Shown in pieces: positions 40,699-49,982 of a stretch of 64,000 nt of DNA; the stretch's first letter is position 1, and every line of letters starts with the position of its first letter. The notes beneath the pieces are model-generated. The model ran no database searches and was not told the DNA's origin. It saw only the letters and a program-made list of their open reading frames with translations. The DNA comes from Candidatus Eremiobacterota bacterium (GTDB lineage Bacteria > Vulcanimicrobiota > CADAWZ01 > Ess09-12): positions 128,436 through 192,435 of the forward strand of contig JAVHLM010000009.1 in the NCBI GenBank assembly GCA_031082125.1. Reading direction: 5' to 3'. The position numbers were made by a program, and so were the translations under genes.

Positions 40699-42729
40699 AT
40701 GCACGCCAGCCCTGCCTCAGGTATTCAGGAGCTCCTGAAAAAACCTGCTGTCTGCAATCTAGCGAGGAGCATCGCCCTCTCTTCGGGCCTGAGCCTGGGC
40801 ATTTACTCTCCCGGGGGCCATATCCTGCTTCATTACGGAAACAGCAGGCACCATGGCCATGTGGATAACATGCCGGAGCCCAGGGGACTTTTCCCCTTGC
40901 CGGAAAATCCTCCCGCCGACGGCCCTCCCGTGCTCACGGAAGAAAAGGCTTTCGGCGACCTCCATTTCTCTCTGATGAGGATCAGGAACAACGGGGAGTT
41001 CCTTGCCCTTGTGGCCCTCGGCCCCTGGCAGCAGAAAAAGGGCCTGAAAGAAACAGTCGCCAACACAAGGCTCTTGAGATCCCTGGGCGAGGTCATCCTT
41101 GGCTTTTACCATGAAAAGGAGCATTCGCTCCAGTATATCAACAGGATGTCAACCCTCTATGAGATCAGCAACAGGATCAACTCAACCCTCAGAACGGAGG
41201 ATGTGCTCAAATTCGTGCTGGAAAATGCCCTTCTTCTTCTCAAGGCCAAGGCGGGCTCAATCATGCTCATCGAGCAGGCCCTGCAGGAGATGAGGATCTT
41301 CATGGCCGTCGGCCTCTCTGAAGATATCGTGAAGCATACGGTGGTGAAGATGGGAGAAGGCATCTCGGGAAATGTGGCGAAAAGCGGCAAGCCCCGCCTG
41401 CTTCTCAAAGGGGTAAGGGAATCCCGCTCATTATCCTCGCGCAGGCTCGAGGAGATTGACTCTGCCATATGCGTGCCCCTCAAGGTGAAGGACAAGGTCC
41501 TCGGTGTCCTCAACGTGAGCGGCCGAGTGGACGGCGACAATTTCTCCCCCCAGGATCTGAAGCTGCTGAACATTCTCGCGTCCAACGCCGCCGTGGCCAT
41601 CAACCATGCAAAGCTCTATGCAGGGATCTCGGAAAAAGCCTCGCAGCTGAAAGCCCTTTACAAGATTGGCACCTCGGTGACCTCGTCCATGGAGAAGCGA
41701 AAGGTGCTCCAGGAGGTCCTAAGGAGCGCCAAGCACCTGCTGAAGGCAAAGAAAGGCTCCGTGATGCTCCTGGACAGGGAAGCCGGCCATCTTACCATTG
41801 AGGTGGCTTACGGCCTCCCCCCATGGATCGTGAAGAATGTCCGTCCCCGCCTGGGAGAAGGAATCGCCGGCAAGACTGCCCTTGAAGGGACGCCACGCCT
41901 CCTGGAGAAAGGCATCAAGGTCCTGGAATCAAAGACGGAAAAGGAAGAGAAAGAGATTCCCTCGGCCATTTCCGTGCCCATCAGGATCAAGGACAAGGTC
42001 CTGGGTGTCCTCAATGTGAGCGACAACGAGTCGGGAGAGAACTTCACCCTGGAGAGCATGGAGCTCCTTTCCATGCTCGCGAGCCAGGCGGCCGTCGCCA
42101 TAGAGAACTCAATGCTCATGGAAGAGCTCCAGGAGCTCTTCGTACAGTCCATTACCGCCCTGGCAAACGCCATCGATGCAAGGGACACCTACACGAGGGG
42201 CCATTCCCAGAGGGTCACCGAGTACTCGATGGCCATTGCCAGGAAAATGGGAGTCTCAAAGGAAGAGAGGGAGCTTGTGCAATACGCGGCGCTCCTTCAC
42301 GATATCGGGAAGATACACATCCGCGACGACATCCTGCATAAGCCCGGGAAGCTCTCCGATGATGAGTTCGAGGAGATGCAGCGCCACCCTGAATACGGCG
42401 CGAAGATCATGGAGCCCGTGGGCCGCTTCAGGACCATGCTCCCCTATATGTACCACCATCATGAGAAATACGCGGGGAAGGGCTATCCCTATCATCTCAA
42501 AGGTATTGAGATACCCCTCGCGGCAAGAATCATAAGCGTTGCCGACTCGTTCGATGCCATGACCTCTGACAGGCCATACCGCAGAGGGAAACCCGTGGAT
42601 GAAGCGCTTGAGGAGCTTATAAAATGCCGCGGCACGCAGTTCGATCCCGAGGTCGTTGACGCTTTCGTGAAGTACGTCAAGGAGCGCAGGCCCGGTTATA
42701 TCCGCGAGCTTATCAAGCAGACCATGTGA
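40699..42729 (+). CDS. GAF-GAF-HD-GYP cyclic-di-GMP phosphodiesterase
   Basis: About 676 residues from the ATG at 40699; an ATG at 40666 lacks any ribosome-binding site, so I prefer the later one without certainty. The N-terminal ~130 residues may be a further sensor. Two GAF domains follow (~155-310 and ~325-475), both ending in ISVPIRIKDKVLGVLNVSD-type strands. The C-terminal HD-GYP domain has LLHDIGKI, HHHEKYAGKGYP, and ARIISVADSFDAMTSDRPYR, so the metal and GYP motifs are intact and c-di-GMP hydrolysis is expected. No TM segments. It precedes the pilM and pilB genes on the same strand. Confidence 0.9.
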   Translation: MHASPASGIQELLKKPAVCNLARSIALSSGLSLGIYSPGGHILLHYGNSRHHGHVDNMPEPRGLFPLPENPPADGPPVLTEEKAFGDLHFSLMRIRNNGEFLALVALGPWQQKKGLKETVANTRLLRSLGEVILGFYHEKEHSLQYINRMSTLYEISNRINSTLRTEDVLKFVLENALLLLKAKAGSIMLIEQALQEMRIFMAVGLSEDIVKHTVVKMGEGISGNVAKSGKPRLLLKGVRESRSLSSRRLEEIDSAICVPLKVKDKVLGVLNVSGRVDGDNFSPQDLKLLNILASNAAVAINHAKLYAGISEKASQLKALYKIGTSVTSSMEKRKVLQEVLRSAKHLLKAKKGSVMLLDREAGHLTIEVAYGLPPWIVKNVRPRLGEGIAGKTALEGTPRLLEKGIKVLESKTEKEEKEIPSAISVPIRIKDKVLGVLNVSDNESGENFTLESMELLSMLASQAAVAIENSMLMEELQELFVQSITALANAIDARDTYTRGHSQRVTEYSMAIARKMGVSKEERELVQYAALLHDIGKIHIRDDILHKPGKLSDDEFEEMQRHPEYGAKIMEPVGRFRTMLPYMYHHHEKYAGKGYPYHLKGIEIPLAARIISVADSFDAMTSDRPYRRGKPVDEALEELIKCRGTQFDPEVVDAFVKYVKERRPGYIRELIKQTM

Positions 42730-42738
42730 GAGGTTCCT

Positions 42739-43311
42739 ATGAAGACAGAAGAGGTCCGCTACAGGGAGACACAGCATTTCCACGGTCTTTTCTATCTTTT
42801 TTTCGCCATTCCCCTCGTCCTTTTTGTCTTTACCTTCTGCAGCATAGAATTGCGCCTCATCGCGCTTCCCCCCGGCACCGAGCCCATACCCTACGCCTGG
42901 CTGCTGCTTGCCATCCTGATCCCCACCTACGTGACCATCTTTTTCATGGTGAACAAGATGGTGATAGAAGTCAATGACCGCTCTCTCGTCATCCAGTTCG
43001 GCATGACAAGCCTCATGAGGAAAGAGATTCCTCTCTCCCAGGTCGTCTCGGCAGAAGTGGTGGCTTACAGCCCCCTCTGGAATTTCGGCGGCTGGGGCAT
43101 AAGGCTCGGCACCTTCAACGGCGAGTCAACAGGCTGCTACACCATGCGGGGTAAAGAGGGAGTGCTCCTTACCCTCTCGGAAAAGACAAAAGTGTTCGTG
43201 CTGAAGGTGAGCAGGATCCTTATCGGGAGCGGCAGAGCGGCAGAGCTTGCTGAAGCGGTCAGCCCTCCCCTCGGCACGTGCGCGGCACACAATGAAAAAG
43301 GAGAGGTATAA
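42739..43311 (+). CDS. Two-TM protein with PH-like C-terminal domain
   Basis: 190 residues, GAGAGG before the ATG, nine bp after the HD-GYP gene. Two TM helices (~18-37 and ~52-72) precede a beta-rich domain with LVIQFGMTSLMRKEIPLSQVV and IRLGTFNGESTGCYTMRGKEGVLLTL. The layout matches bacterial membrane proteins with a bPH-like domain (DUF6141-type). Function unknown; it may sit in the same operon as pilM. Confidence 0.7.
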   Translation: MKTEEVRYRETQHFHGLFYLFFAIPLVLFVFTFCSIELRLIALPPGTEPIPYAWLLLAILIPTYVTIFFMVNKMVIEVNDRSLVIQFGMTSLMRKEIPLSQVVSAEVVAYSPLWNFGGWGIRLGTFNGESTGCYTMRGKEGVLLTLSEKTKVFVLKVSRILIGSGRAAELAEAVSPPLGTCAAHNEKGEV

Positions 43312-43315
43312 TCCC

Positions 43316-44332
43316 ATGTTCTTTGGCAAAAAGGTATCTCTTGGCCTGGACATCGGCCGTTACAGCGTCAAGGCGGCAGTATTGTCACCGAACAAAAAAG
43401 ACGCTGAAGCACTGGCGGAAAGCGTTATATTTCCGCAGCGCGAGTACTATGAGCAGGCTCCTGCTGATGAAGAAGTCTATGCCGCCATCAGGAAAACCCT
43501 GGAAAGCTGCCTCGGGCCTTCCTCAAAGGTGAAAACCGCCATCAATGCCTCGTTTCAGGGCGAAGGTGTATGCAGCAATTACGTGGAGCTCCCCCTTCTC
43601 AAGCCCCATGAGCTCGAGACTGCAGTGCAGTCAATGGCGGCGAAATGCCTCCCTTTTCCTCTCAAAGAGGCGGCGATTTCCCATTTCGAGGTGCCGCCTC
43701 TCAGCAGGGACAGGCATAAAACCGGCATATTCCTGATGACTTTTAAAAAGAGCGCCCTTGACGAGCAGCTGGTATTCCTGCAGAAGAGCGGCATCCAGGT
43801 GGAGCGCGTTGAAGCATACCTCATCTCCATGCTGAGAGACCTCACGGTGAACCATGGAAAGGCCACAGAGGCCTTCGTCGCCCTGGTGAATATCGGCTTC
43901 AATCTCACCACCCTCATGGTGATGAAGGATGGCCATCCCTATTATGCAAGGGATTTCGCCATAGCGGGCCGGGATTTTACCTACGCCTTCCAGATGGGAG
44001 CAAAGTGCACGTGGAAGGAGGCCGAGCATGCCAAGCTGAGCTATGACGTGGCAAAGAAGGACGTCCCCATGGAACCGGTCCTCACCCGGTGGCTTGACCA
44101 GGTGAGGAAGACCCTTATCACGGCTTCCAGGATTGACAAGGCCGCTCCTCTTCCCATTGAAAAAGTCTACCTCTCGGGAGGAAGCGCCCCCTGGAAGGGC
44201 CTCCTCGAGAGGGTGCAGGAGACCGTGAGCATCCCCGTGGCGCTTGACGGCTGGAACCATATCACACCCCGGGAGGGGGGGAAAGAGCCCCATGGCGCCT
44301 TTGCCATTGCCATGGGACTGGCACTTTCCTGA
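43316..44332 (+). CDS. pilM: Type IV pilus assembly protein PilM-like ATPase
   Basis: 338 residues from an ATG at 43316 (AGGAGAGG upstream). An actin-like fold: MFFGKKVSLGLDIGRYSVKA (phosphate 1), VALVNIGFNLTTLMV (phosphate 2) and VYLSGGSAPWKGLLERV (adenosine). PilM is the cytoplasmic ring protein that joins PilN and PilB in type IV pilus or related machines. No pilN, pilO, pilC or pilin genes are seen nearby; only pilB follows, 29 bp downstream. Confidence 0.85.
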   Translation: MFFGKKVSLGLDIGRYSVKAAVLSPNKKDAEALAESVIFPQREYYEQAPADEEVYAAIRKTLESCLGPSSKVKTAINASFQGEGVCSNYVELPLLKPHELETAVQSMAAKCLPFPLKEAAISHFEVPPLSRDRHKTGIFLMTFKKSALDEQLVFLQKSGIQVERVEAYLISMLRDLTVNHGKATEAFVALVNIGFNLTTLMVMKDGHPYYARDFAIAGRDFTYAFQMGAKCTWKEAEHAKLSYDVAKKDVPMEPVLTRWLDQVRKTLITASRIDKAAPLPIEKVYLSGGSAPWKGLLERVQETVSIPVALDGWNHITPREGGKEPHGAFAIAMGLALS

Positions 44333-44360
44333 ATCACTTCGAGGGGAGGAGGACCCTGGC

Positions 44361-46037
44361 ATGAACAGCTGGACAGATCTTCTGAAGGAGAGCTGCGATC
44401 CTTCCATGGTGGAGCAGGCAAGGGCCGAGGAGGCTGAAGGGCGCGACGGAGCAGATTTCCTGATAAAAGGCCGCCACGCCTCTCCCGCCGATGTCCTGGC
44501 CGCCCTGTCAGGCTACCACGATCTCCCTGCGATGCTTGTGGAACGCTATGAGCCCCAGGAAGAGGCAGTTGAGAAGATCCCTGAGGACATCGCCCGCCGC
44601 TTCGGCATCATGCCCCTCTTTATCCTCAAGGAGACTATTTATGCCGCCACCTCGCAGCCTGGCGACCTGAACGTTGAGGACTTCGTGAGGCAGCTCACGG
44701 GCCTGTCCATGCGGGAAGTGGTCTCCACGAGAAGCTCCATCGAGCAGACCATCAACAGGCACTACCTGGCGGGCGAGCGCTCGGCCGAAAAGGTGAAATC
44801 AATCGTTGCGACAAAGCAGGAGGAGGAGAAGGTTGACGAGATTGCGCGGGCAAGGAATGAGATAACCATCGAGGACAGCGAAGCCCCCTCAATCAGGCTG
44901 GTAAACCATATCATCTCTTCGGGGATACGCCTGGGAGCAAGCGACATCCACCTTGAGCCTCTTGAAAACCGCGCCTTCCTGCGCTACAGGATGGACGGCG
45001 TGCTGAAAGAGTTCCCCCCTCCCCCGCTTGATATGATCCGGTCCGTCACGTCACGCATAAAAATACTCTCCGATATGGACGTGGCGGAAAAAAGGCTCCC
45101 CCAGGACGGCCGCATCACCTTCAACGTTGACGGCAAGGACTATGACCTCCGGGTCTCCCTGATCCCCAACCTTTACGGAGAGTCTATCGTCATCAGGATC
45201 CTCGCGTCGAGTGCCGACGTGAAGAGCCTGAAGAACCTGGGCTTCAACGATACGATGCTCACCCGGTACAAGAAGATGATCAGGAGGCCCCATGGAGTGA
45301 TACTGGTGACGGGTCCGACGGGTTCGGGGAAGAGCACCACCCTCTATGCCACGCTGCGGCACCTCTATACTCCCGAGAAAAAGATACTTACCCTCGAGGA
45401 TCCCGTGGAATCAAAGATGGAAGGGATCACCCAGTTCCAGATGAACGCCCCTATCGGCTTCACTTTCGCAAGGACCCTCAGGGCTGTGCTCCGCCATGAC
45501 CCCGAGATTGTCCTTGTGGGAGAGATAAGGGACCAGGAGACTGCAGAGATCGCGATACGGGCATCTCTGACGGGCCACCTCATCCTGAGCACCCTCCATA
45601 CCAACGACGCATCCTCGGCGCCGACGCGCCTCATTGACATGGGCGTCCAGGGATACCTCGTGATGACTTCCCTCGTGGGAGTCCTTGCGCAGCGCCTTGT
45701 GCGCCGCCTTTGCACCACCTGCAGGGAGCCCCTGGAGGTGGACGATTCCGTCCTCTTCTCCCTGGGGATAACGGGGATTCCCGAAGGAGCAGCGCCTTAC
45801 AGGAACGTGGGCTGCACCCAGTGCCAGGACACGGGCTACAAGGGACGCGCCGCCATCTACGAATTGCTGGAGATTACGAACGATATCAGGCGCCTCCCCG
45901 AACATGCCATGACCGCCGAGAACATCAGGGCCATTGCCGAAAAATCAGGCTTTGTGAACCTGCGCGAGAGCGGCCTTGAGAAGTGGTTCCAGGGTGTTAC
46001 CAGCATGGAGGAAGTGATAAAGCTCACAGTGGAATAG
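44361..46037 (+). CDS. pilB: Type IV pilus/type II secretion assembly ATPase PilB/GspE
   Basis: 558 residues from an ATG at 44361 with GGAGGA. The N-terminal GspE_N domain spans ~1-140. The ATPase core has Walker A VTGPTGSGKSTT, Asp box LTLEDPVE, Walker B IVLVGEIRDQETAEIA and His box LSTLHTNDA. A zinc-binding tetracysteine (CTTC and CTQC) near residue 450-485 is characteristic of PilB/GspE extension ATPases. It powers pilus extension at the cytoplasmic membrane, working with PilM. Confidence 0.93.
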   Translation: MNSWTDLLKESCDPSMVEQARAEEAEGRDGADFLIKGRHASPADVLAALSGYHDLPAMLVERYEPQEEAVEKIPEDIARRFGIMPLFILKETIYAATSQPGDLNVEDFVRQLTGLSMREVVSTRSSIEQTINRHYLAGERSAEKVKSIVATKQEEEKVDEIARARNEITIEDSEAPSIRLVNHIISSGIRLGASDIHLEPLENRAFLRYRMDGVLKEFPPPPLDMIRSVTSRIKILSDMDVAEKRLPQDGRITFNVDGKDYDLRVSLIPNLYGESIVIRILASSADVKSLKNLGFNDTMLTRYKKMIRRPHGVILVTGPTGSGKSTTLYATLRHLYTPEKKILTLEDPVESKMEGITQFQMNAPIGFTFARTLRAVLRHDPEIVLVGEIRDQETAEIAIRASLTGHLILSTLHTNDASSAPTRLIDMGVQGYLVMTSLVGVLAQRLVRRLCTTCREPLEVDDSVLFSLGITGIPEGAAPYRNVGCTQCQDTGYKGRAAIYELLEITNDIRRLPEHAMTAENIRAIAEKSGFVNLRESGLEKWFQGVTSMEEVIKLTVE

Positions 46038-46054
46038 AAAGGTGACGGTGACCG

Positions 46055-46423
46055 ATGAAAAAGCTCTACGTGGCCGATGATGACCCTGCCATACTGAATA
46101 TTCTGAAGTTCACCCTGGGGAAGCTTGAAGGAGTGGAGGCTTCATTCTTTGACAACGGCCTGGACCTTTTCCGCGCCATAAACAGGGAAAAGCCCTTTAT
46201 CATAGTCACCGACATAATCCTTCCCAAGCTCGAGGGCCTGGCGGTGACAAGGCTGGTCAAATTCGACGAAACCCTGCGGGATGTAAGGATACTCATCATC
46301 TCCTCGGTGATAGATCCTGACATCCACGAGCAGATAAAGAAAGCGGGCGCCGACGATTTTCTCCAGAAGCCTTTCAGGCCCGCTGAAGTGAGGGAGCGTG
46401 TACATGCTCTCATGGCGTCATAA
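46055..46423 (+). CDS. Single-domain response regulator (CheY-like receiver)
   Basis: 122 residues: acidic pocket DDD at residues 8-10, phosphoacceptor Asp in FIIVTDIIL, and conserved Lys in FLQKPF. There is no output domain. It lies 17 bp after pilB and 15 bp before the histidine kinase, so it likely relays the kinase signal to the pilus motor or HD-GYP protein by protein contact. Confidence 0.9.
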   Translation: MKKLYVADDDPAILNILKFTLGKLEGVEASFFDNGLDLFRAINREKPFIIVTDIILPKLEGLAVTRLVKFDETLRDVRILIISSVIDPDIHEQIKKAGADDFLQKPFRPAEVRERVHALMAS

Positions 46424-46438
46424 CATGGAGGTGGTCTT

Positions 46439-47608
46439 GTGACAGTACAGGGCATTCCCACTCAATTCGCCCCTGCAGAGCGCGGCACACCTGAGACATT
46501 GAGGCACCAGGCGGAATCCATCCTGAAAGTCTCCCTGATAAGGAGGATCCTGGACGTTATCCCCGATTTCGTGCTGATCCTGAACTCCCGGAGGCAGATT
46601 GCCTTTGTCAACAGGTCTTTCCTGGACTTCCTGGGAGAGAAGGAGGGAGAGGCCCTTCTGGGGAAACGCCAGGGTGAGGCTCTCAAGTGCATCCATGCCG
46701 ATGCCGCCCCTGGCGGGTGCGGCACCACGGAGTTCTGCGAGATGTGCGGCGCTGTCAACGCTATCCTCGCATCTCAGAAGGGAGAGCTCTGCGCCAGTGA
46801 ATGCACCATACTTCTCAAGGAAGGCGGCGCCGCAGAGCTGCGGGTATGGGCCGCGCCCTTTGATATAGAGGACGAGAGCTATACCATATTCTCCATGGTT
46901 GACCGCAGCGGGGAAAAAAGGCGGCGGAATCTTGAGAGGATATTCTTCCATGACGTCCTCAACACGGCAGGAGGCCTTTACGGCTTCGCCGACCTCCTCA
47001 TGGAGAACCTGGGGCAGAAAGACGACGCGGGATTCTTTGCCAGGACCATATTTGACCTCTCAGGCTCGATCATAGAAGAGATCAGAGCCCAGAAGGATCT
47101 CTCGGCCGCCGAGGGGGGCGACCTTGTCCCGAGGCCCGGGCCAGTCGATTCGCTGGCCCTCATCAGCGAGGTGGCCAAGGGCTACAAGGAGCATGAGGTG
47201 ACAAAAAACAAGACGCTTGAGGTGGCTCCTGATTCTCAGGAAGTGGTCCACAAAACCGACAGAACCTTGCTGAGGCGCGTCATCTCCAACCTTGTCAAAA
47301 ACGCTCTCGAGGCATCGAAGCCGGGAGAGAAAGTGACGCTCCGGTCGGCGCTCCAGGGAAACGAGGTGCTCTACACCGTCCATAACCCTGCCTATATGCC
47401 CCGCGAGGTGCAGCTTCAGCTCTTCAACCGCTCATTCACGACCAAGGGAGCGGGGAGAGGGCTGGGAACCTACAGCATCAAGCTCCTCACCGAGAAATAC
47501 CTGAAAGGGAGCGTCACCTATACCTCTCTGCCCGAAAGCGGCACCACTTTTTATACCCTCTTTCCCATGAGCCTTGGCGAAGATGGCCCGGAGCCATTGA
47601 AAGGATAA
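46439..47608 (+). CDS. PAS-domain sensor histidine kinase
   Basis: 389 residues from a GTG at 46439 (GGAGGTGG upstream). A PAS domain (~35-155) contains five or more Cys (CIHADAAPGGCGTTEFCEMCG), unusual and suggestive of metal or redox sensing. The dimerisation helix has the phospho-His in IFFHDVLNTAGGL. The ATPase has the N box (LVKNALEA), a G1 box replaced by VHNPAYMP, and G2 GAGRGLGTYSIKLL. No TM segment, so it is a cytoplasmic kinase. The partner is the receiver encoded just upstream. Confidence 0.88.
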   Translation: MTVQGIPTQFAPAERGTPETLRHQAESILKVSLIRRILDVIPDFVLILNSRRQIAFVNRSFLDFLGEKEGEALLGKRQGEALKCIHADAAPGGCGTTEFCEMCGAVNAILASQKGELCASECTILLKEGGAAELRVWAAPFDIEDESYTIFSMVDRSGEKRRRNLERIFFHDVLNTAGGLYGFADLLMENLGQKDDAGFFARTIFDLSGSIIEEIRAQKDLSAAEGGDLVPRPGPVDSLALISEVAKGYKEHEVTKNKTLEVAPDSQEVVHKTDRTLLRRVISNLVKNALEASKPGEKVTLRSALQGNEVLYTVHNPAYMPREVQLQLFNRSFTTKGAGRGLGTYSIKLLTEKYLKGSVTYTSLPESGTTFYTLFPMSLGEDGPEPLKG

Positions 47609-47610
47609 AG

Positions 47611-48267
47611 ATGGCGGGGAGAAAGCAAGTTATGATGCGTTTACAGGCAGCTCTTCTCATTATGGCAGTCATACTTGCCTCTTCCCTGGCGAATGGCTGC
47701 GGGCCCAGGGCAGGCCCCGTGGCCGCCTCCCCCCCGGAAAAGCCGGACAATCTGCAGGGAATGGCACTTTCATCATCCCAGGCCTCACCTACACAGGCCA
47801 CACCGGGAGATACCGCGACCGCGGCAGGAGAGAGGGCAGCGGAAAAACCCGGCCAGGACAAAGCTTCCGCAATGGAAAAGAGGATCAAGGAGCTTGTGGA
47901 CCGAGAGAGAGTCTCCAGAGGGCTGAAGCCGCTTGCCTGGAATGAAGCCCTTGGGGTCCTTGCCCGTGCCCACAGCGAGGACATGGTGAAGAGAGACTTC
48001 TTTGACCATACGAACCCCGACGGCCTGGAACCCCAGGATCGCCTTAAGAAAGCGGGGATAGCCTGCCGGGCATCGGCGGAAAACATCGCCACCAACCAGG
48101 GCTACGAAGACGCCGCAGCAGAGGCCGTAAAGTCATGGATGGGCTCCGAGGGGCACCGCGCCAACATCCTGGACACCCGGGGCTACGGCTTCAACGAGAC
48201 CGGCACAGGCATAGCCCAGGCCCCCGACGGCACCTGGTACTTCACCCAGCTCTTCATCAAAAAATAG
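47611..48267 (+). CDS. CAP/SCP-domain lipoprotein
   Basis: 218 residues. The signal sequence ends in a lipobox-like SLANGC near residue 30, then a Pro/Ala/Thr-rich linker and a CAP domain (~90-218) with LARAHSEDMVKRDFFDHTNPDG, ENIA, SWMGSEGHRANIL and TGTGIAQAPDGTWYFTQLF. The two His and Glu of the CAP cavity are present. Bacterial CAP proteins sit at the cell surface, and roles are mostly unproven. It begins 2 bp after the kinase gene. Confidence 0.85.
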   Translation: MAGRKQVMMRLQAALLIMAVILASSLANGCGPRAGPVAASPPEKPDNLQGMALSSSQASPTQATPGDTATAAGERAAEKPGQDKASAMEKRIKELVDRERVSRGLKPLAWNEALGVLARAHSEDMVKRDFFDHTNPDGLEPQDRLKKAGIACRASAENIATNQGYEDAAAEAVKSWMGSEGHRANILDTRGYGFNETGTGIAQAPDGTWYFTQLFIKK

Positions 48268-48295
48268 GGACGGACTTTTTACAGAGCTCCCTTAA

Positions 48296-48324
48296 TTGAC
48301 GTAAAAAGGCACCTGTGCTATAAT
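48296..48324 (+). promoter_or_regulatory. Promoter TTGACG-N17-TATAAT
   Basis: TTGACG (48296-48301), 17 bp ending TGC, TATAAT (48319-48324), 31 bp before the ATG at 48356. It serves the two envelope genes that follow. Confidence 0.85.
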
Positions 48325-48355
48325 TTTTCCTGTAATTTCATTAAAGGGGGGGCCT

Positions 48356-49087
48356 ATGAAAAAATTCACTGTCTTTGCTCTTGCTTTCCTCTTGCTTGCT
48401 TCTCTCGGAGCTTACGGGCAGCAGGTAACCCGGCAGAATGATCAAGATTACCCGCGGTACCGCCTGCAGAACGCCTATTACATCAACGGAGAGAAAAAAA
48501 CCATCCTCTCAAGCGGCTCATGGGGAGGGGTTCTCTATTCTCCCCAGTCCATAGGGAACGCCTCCCTCAACAAGGGGCTCAACGAGACTGTCATAGAGGG
48601 AGGCTCCGGCAAGGCAGTGGTGAGTGACCAGTATACCGGGAGTAAAAGCCTCTCGTGGCCCGGCGGCGACGCGAAGGCGGAGCTCACCATGAACGAGCTG
48701 AAGGTCACCTTCAAGGGGAACACCTACACCTACAGGACCAACAATACCGACGAGCTTATCGCCGAGATCCCCGGCGACAGGATCACCTTCAAGAACAGCC
48801 TGAACGAGCTCACCATCTCGGGCAGGATGGGCACGGTGAAATACTCGACAAACCTGGATGTGTACACCATAGAGAGCAAGGCCGGCAGGACGACCTACAA
48901 AAAAGAGGTGACCGGGGGTTATGAGCTCAAGGGAATCCCTGCCGACAGCCATCCCTACCGTTACTGGGGAGTCTATTTCTCCGCTCCTGTCTACGGGCTG
49001 GGAATCATTGTGGATTTCGGAAGGCTCACGACGATTCCCTGGCTTCCCGACGACCTTGATTTTGACAAAGCCGTTATCGTGAGGTAA
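48356..49087 (+). CDS. Secreted beta-rich protein of unknown function
   Basis: 243 residues with a signal peptide (MKKFTVFALAFLLLASLGAY, cleavage near AYGQ). The mature protein consists mainly of short beta strands with repeated TYxxx and LNELTISGRMGTVKYST-like phrases, suggesting a beta-helix or beta-sandwich. AGGGGGGG precedes the ATG. It is followed after 4 bp by a predicted outer-membrane barrel gene, so both may act at the outer membrane. Confidence 0.7.
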   Translation: MKKFTVFALAFLLLASLGAYGQQVTRQNDQDYPRYRLQNAYYINGEKKTILSSGSWGGVLYSPQSIGNASLNKGLNETVIEGGSGKAVVSDQYTGSKSLSWPGGDAKAELTMNELKVTFKGNTYTYRTNNTDELIAEIPGDRITFKNSLNELTISGRMGTVKYSTNLDVYTIESKAGRTTYKKEVTGGYELKGIPADSHPYRYWGVYFSAPVYGLGIIVDFGRLTTIPWLPDDLDFDKAVIVR

Positions 49088-49091
49088 GAGC

Positions 49092-49883
49092 TTGCCTGCA
49101 GCAAAGAAGAGACTTTTTCTCCTGGGCTTTCTCTGCGGCGCTGTTTTTCTGCTCATGACGGCAGGCTGCCTCTATGCTGACTCCTATTATCCCAATTCCG
49201 GAGTGGACACCACTGACGATGCCTTCCCTCTCACGCCGCACTCAACGCAGTGGATGATAGACTACGAGTGGGATCAGTACATTGATGCCTCTCCGATGGG
49301 AATGCCTGTCTTTGAATGGAAATACGGGATAAGCGACAGGCTTGACTGCGGCATCCAGGTGCCGTACCTGATGGCCCCGTGCGCCCAGCCGGACTCCGTC
49401 TATGGCTTTACCGACATAGGCTTCGGCTTCAAGTATCTCTGGACTCCTGTAAAGCCCGGCCGGATCATGGTGGCCACCATCGCGAGCTGCAAGCCCCAGA
49501 CTACCGATTCTGAGAGCTATCTCGGCTCGGGCGCCACTGACTACGATGCCCACCTTGTCCTCTCCTACGTGAAGGAGCCCTTCCGCTACCATCTCAATTA
49601 CGGCTATACCTTCTGGGGAGAGCTCCCCGGCATTCCCCAGGTGCCCTCACCCTTTTATAAGGCAAAGATCGACTACACGATGTCGCCGCAGTTTTCCTGG
49701 AGCGCCGAGGTCTATGGCGAGGACAGCCAGAACCCCGATTTTTTTCTCTCAACTCTTCAGTCTACCATAAAGACCACATGGCAGGTCAACAGCAAGCTCG
49801 CGCTGGATTTCGGCATGGCCTTCGGCCTCAATACCCAGTCGCCCCTCAGGAGATACCTTTTCTCAATAACTTACGGCCCCTGA
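49092..49883 (+). CDS. Predicted outer-membrane beta-barrel protein
   Basis: 263 residues from a TTG at 49092, with GAGG eight bases upstream. A signal peptide (core LFLLGFLCGAVFLLM) leads into a barrel-like region with alternating strands, for example WKYGISDRLDCGIQVPYL, YGFTDIGFGFKYLW and KLALDFGMAFGLN, ending in a short aromatic C-terminus YLFSITYGP. The pattern resembles the phenol-degradation MetA/transporter-type barrels. It is the main evidence in the window for an outer membrane. A lipobox is not convincing. Confidence 0.7.
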   Translation: MPAAKKRLFLLGFLCGAVFLLMTAGCLYADSYYPNSGVDTTDDAFPLTPHSTQWMIDYEWDQYIDASPMGMPVFEWKYGISDRLDCGIQVPYLMAPCAQPDSVYGFTDIGFGFKYLWTPVKPGRIMVATIASCKPQTTDSESYLGSGATDYDAHLVLSYVKEPFRYHLNYGYTFWGELPGIPQVPSPFYKAKIDYTMSPQFSWSAEVYGEDSQNPDFFLSTLQSTIKTTWQVNSKLALDFGMAFGLNTQSPLRRYLFSITYGP

Positions 49884-49982
49884 ATGAGGGGGGGGACCCC
49901 TTTACTTTCAAGGGGGTAACCTGATAAAATAGAGTAAGAAGTGATCAAGCCATGTGCAGATGAGCACGGACAGGGGGACCTT

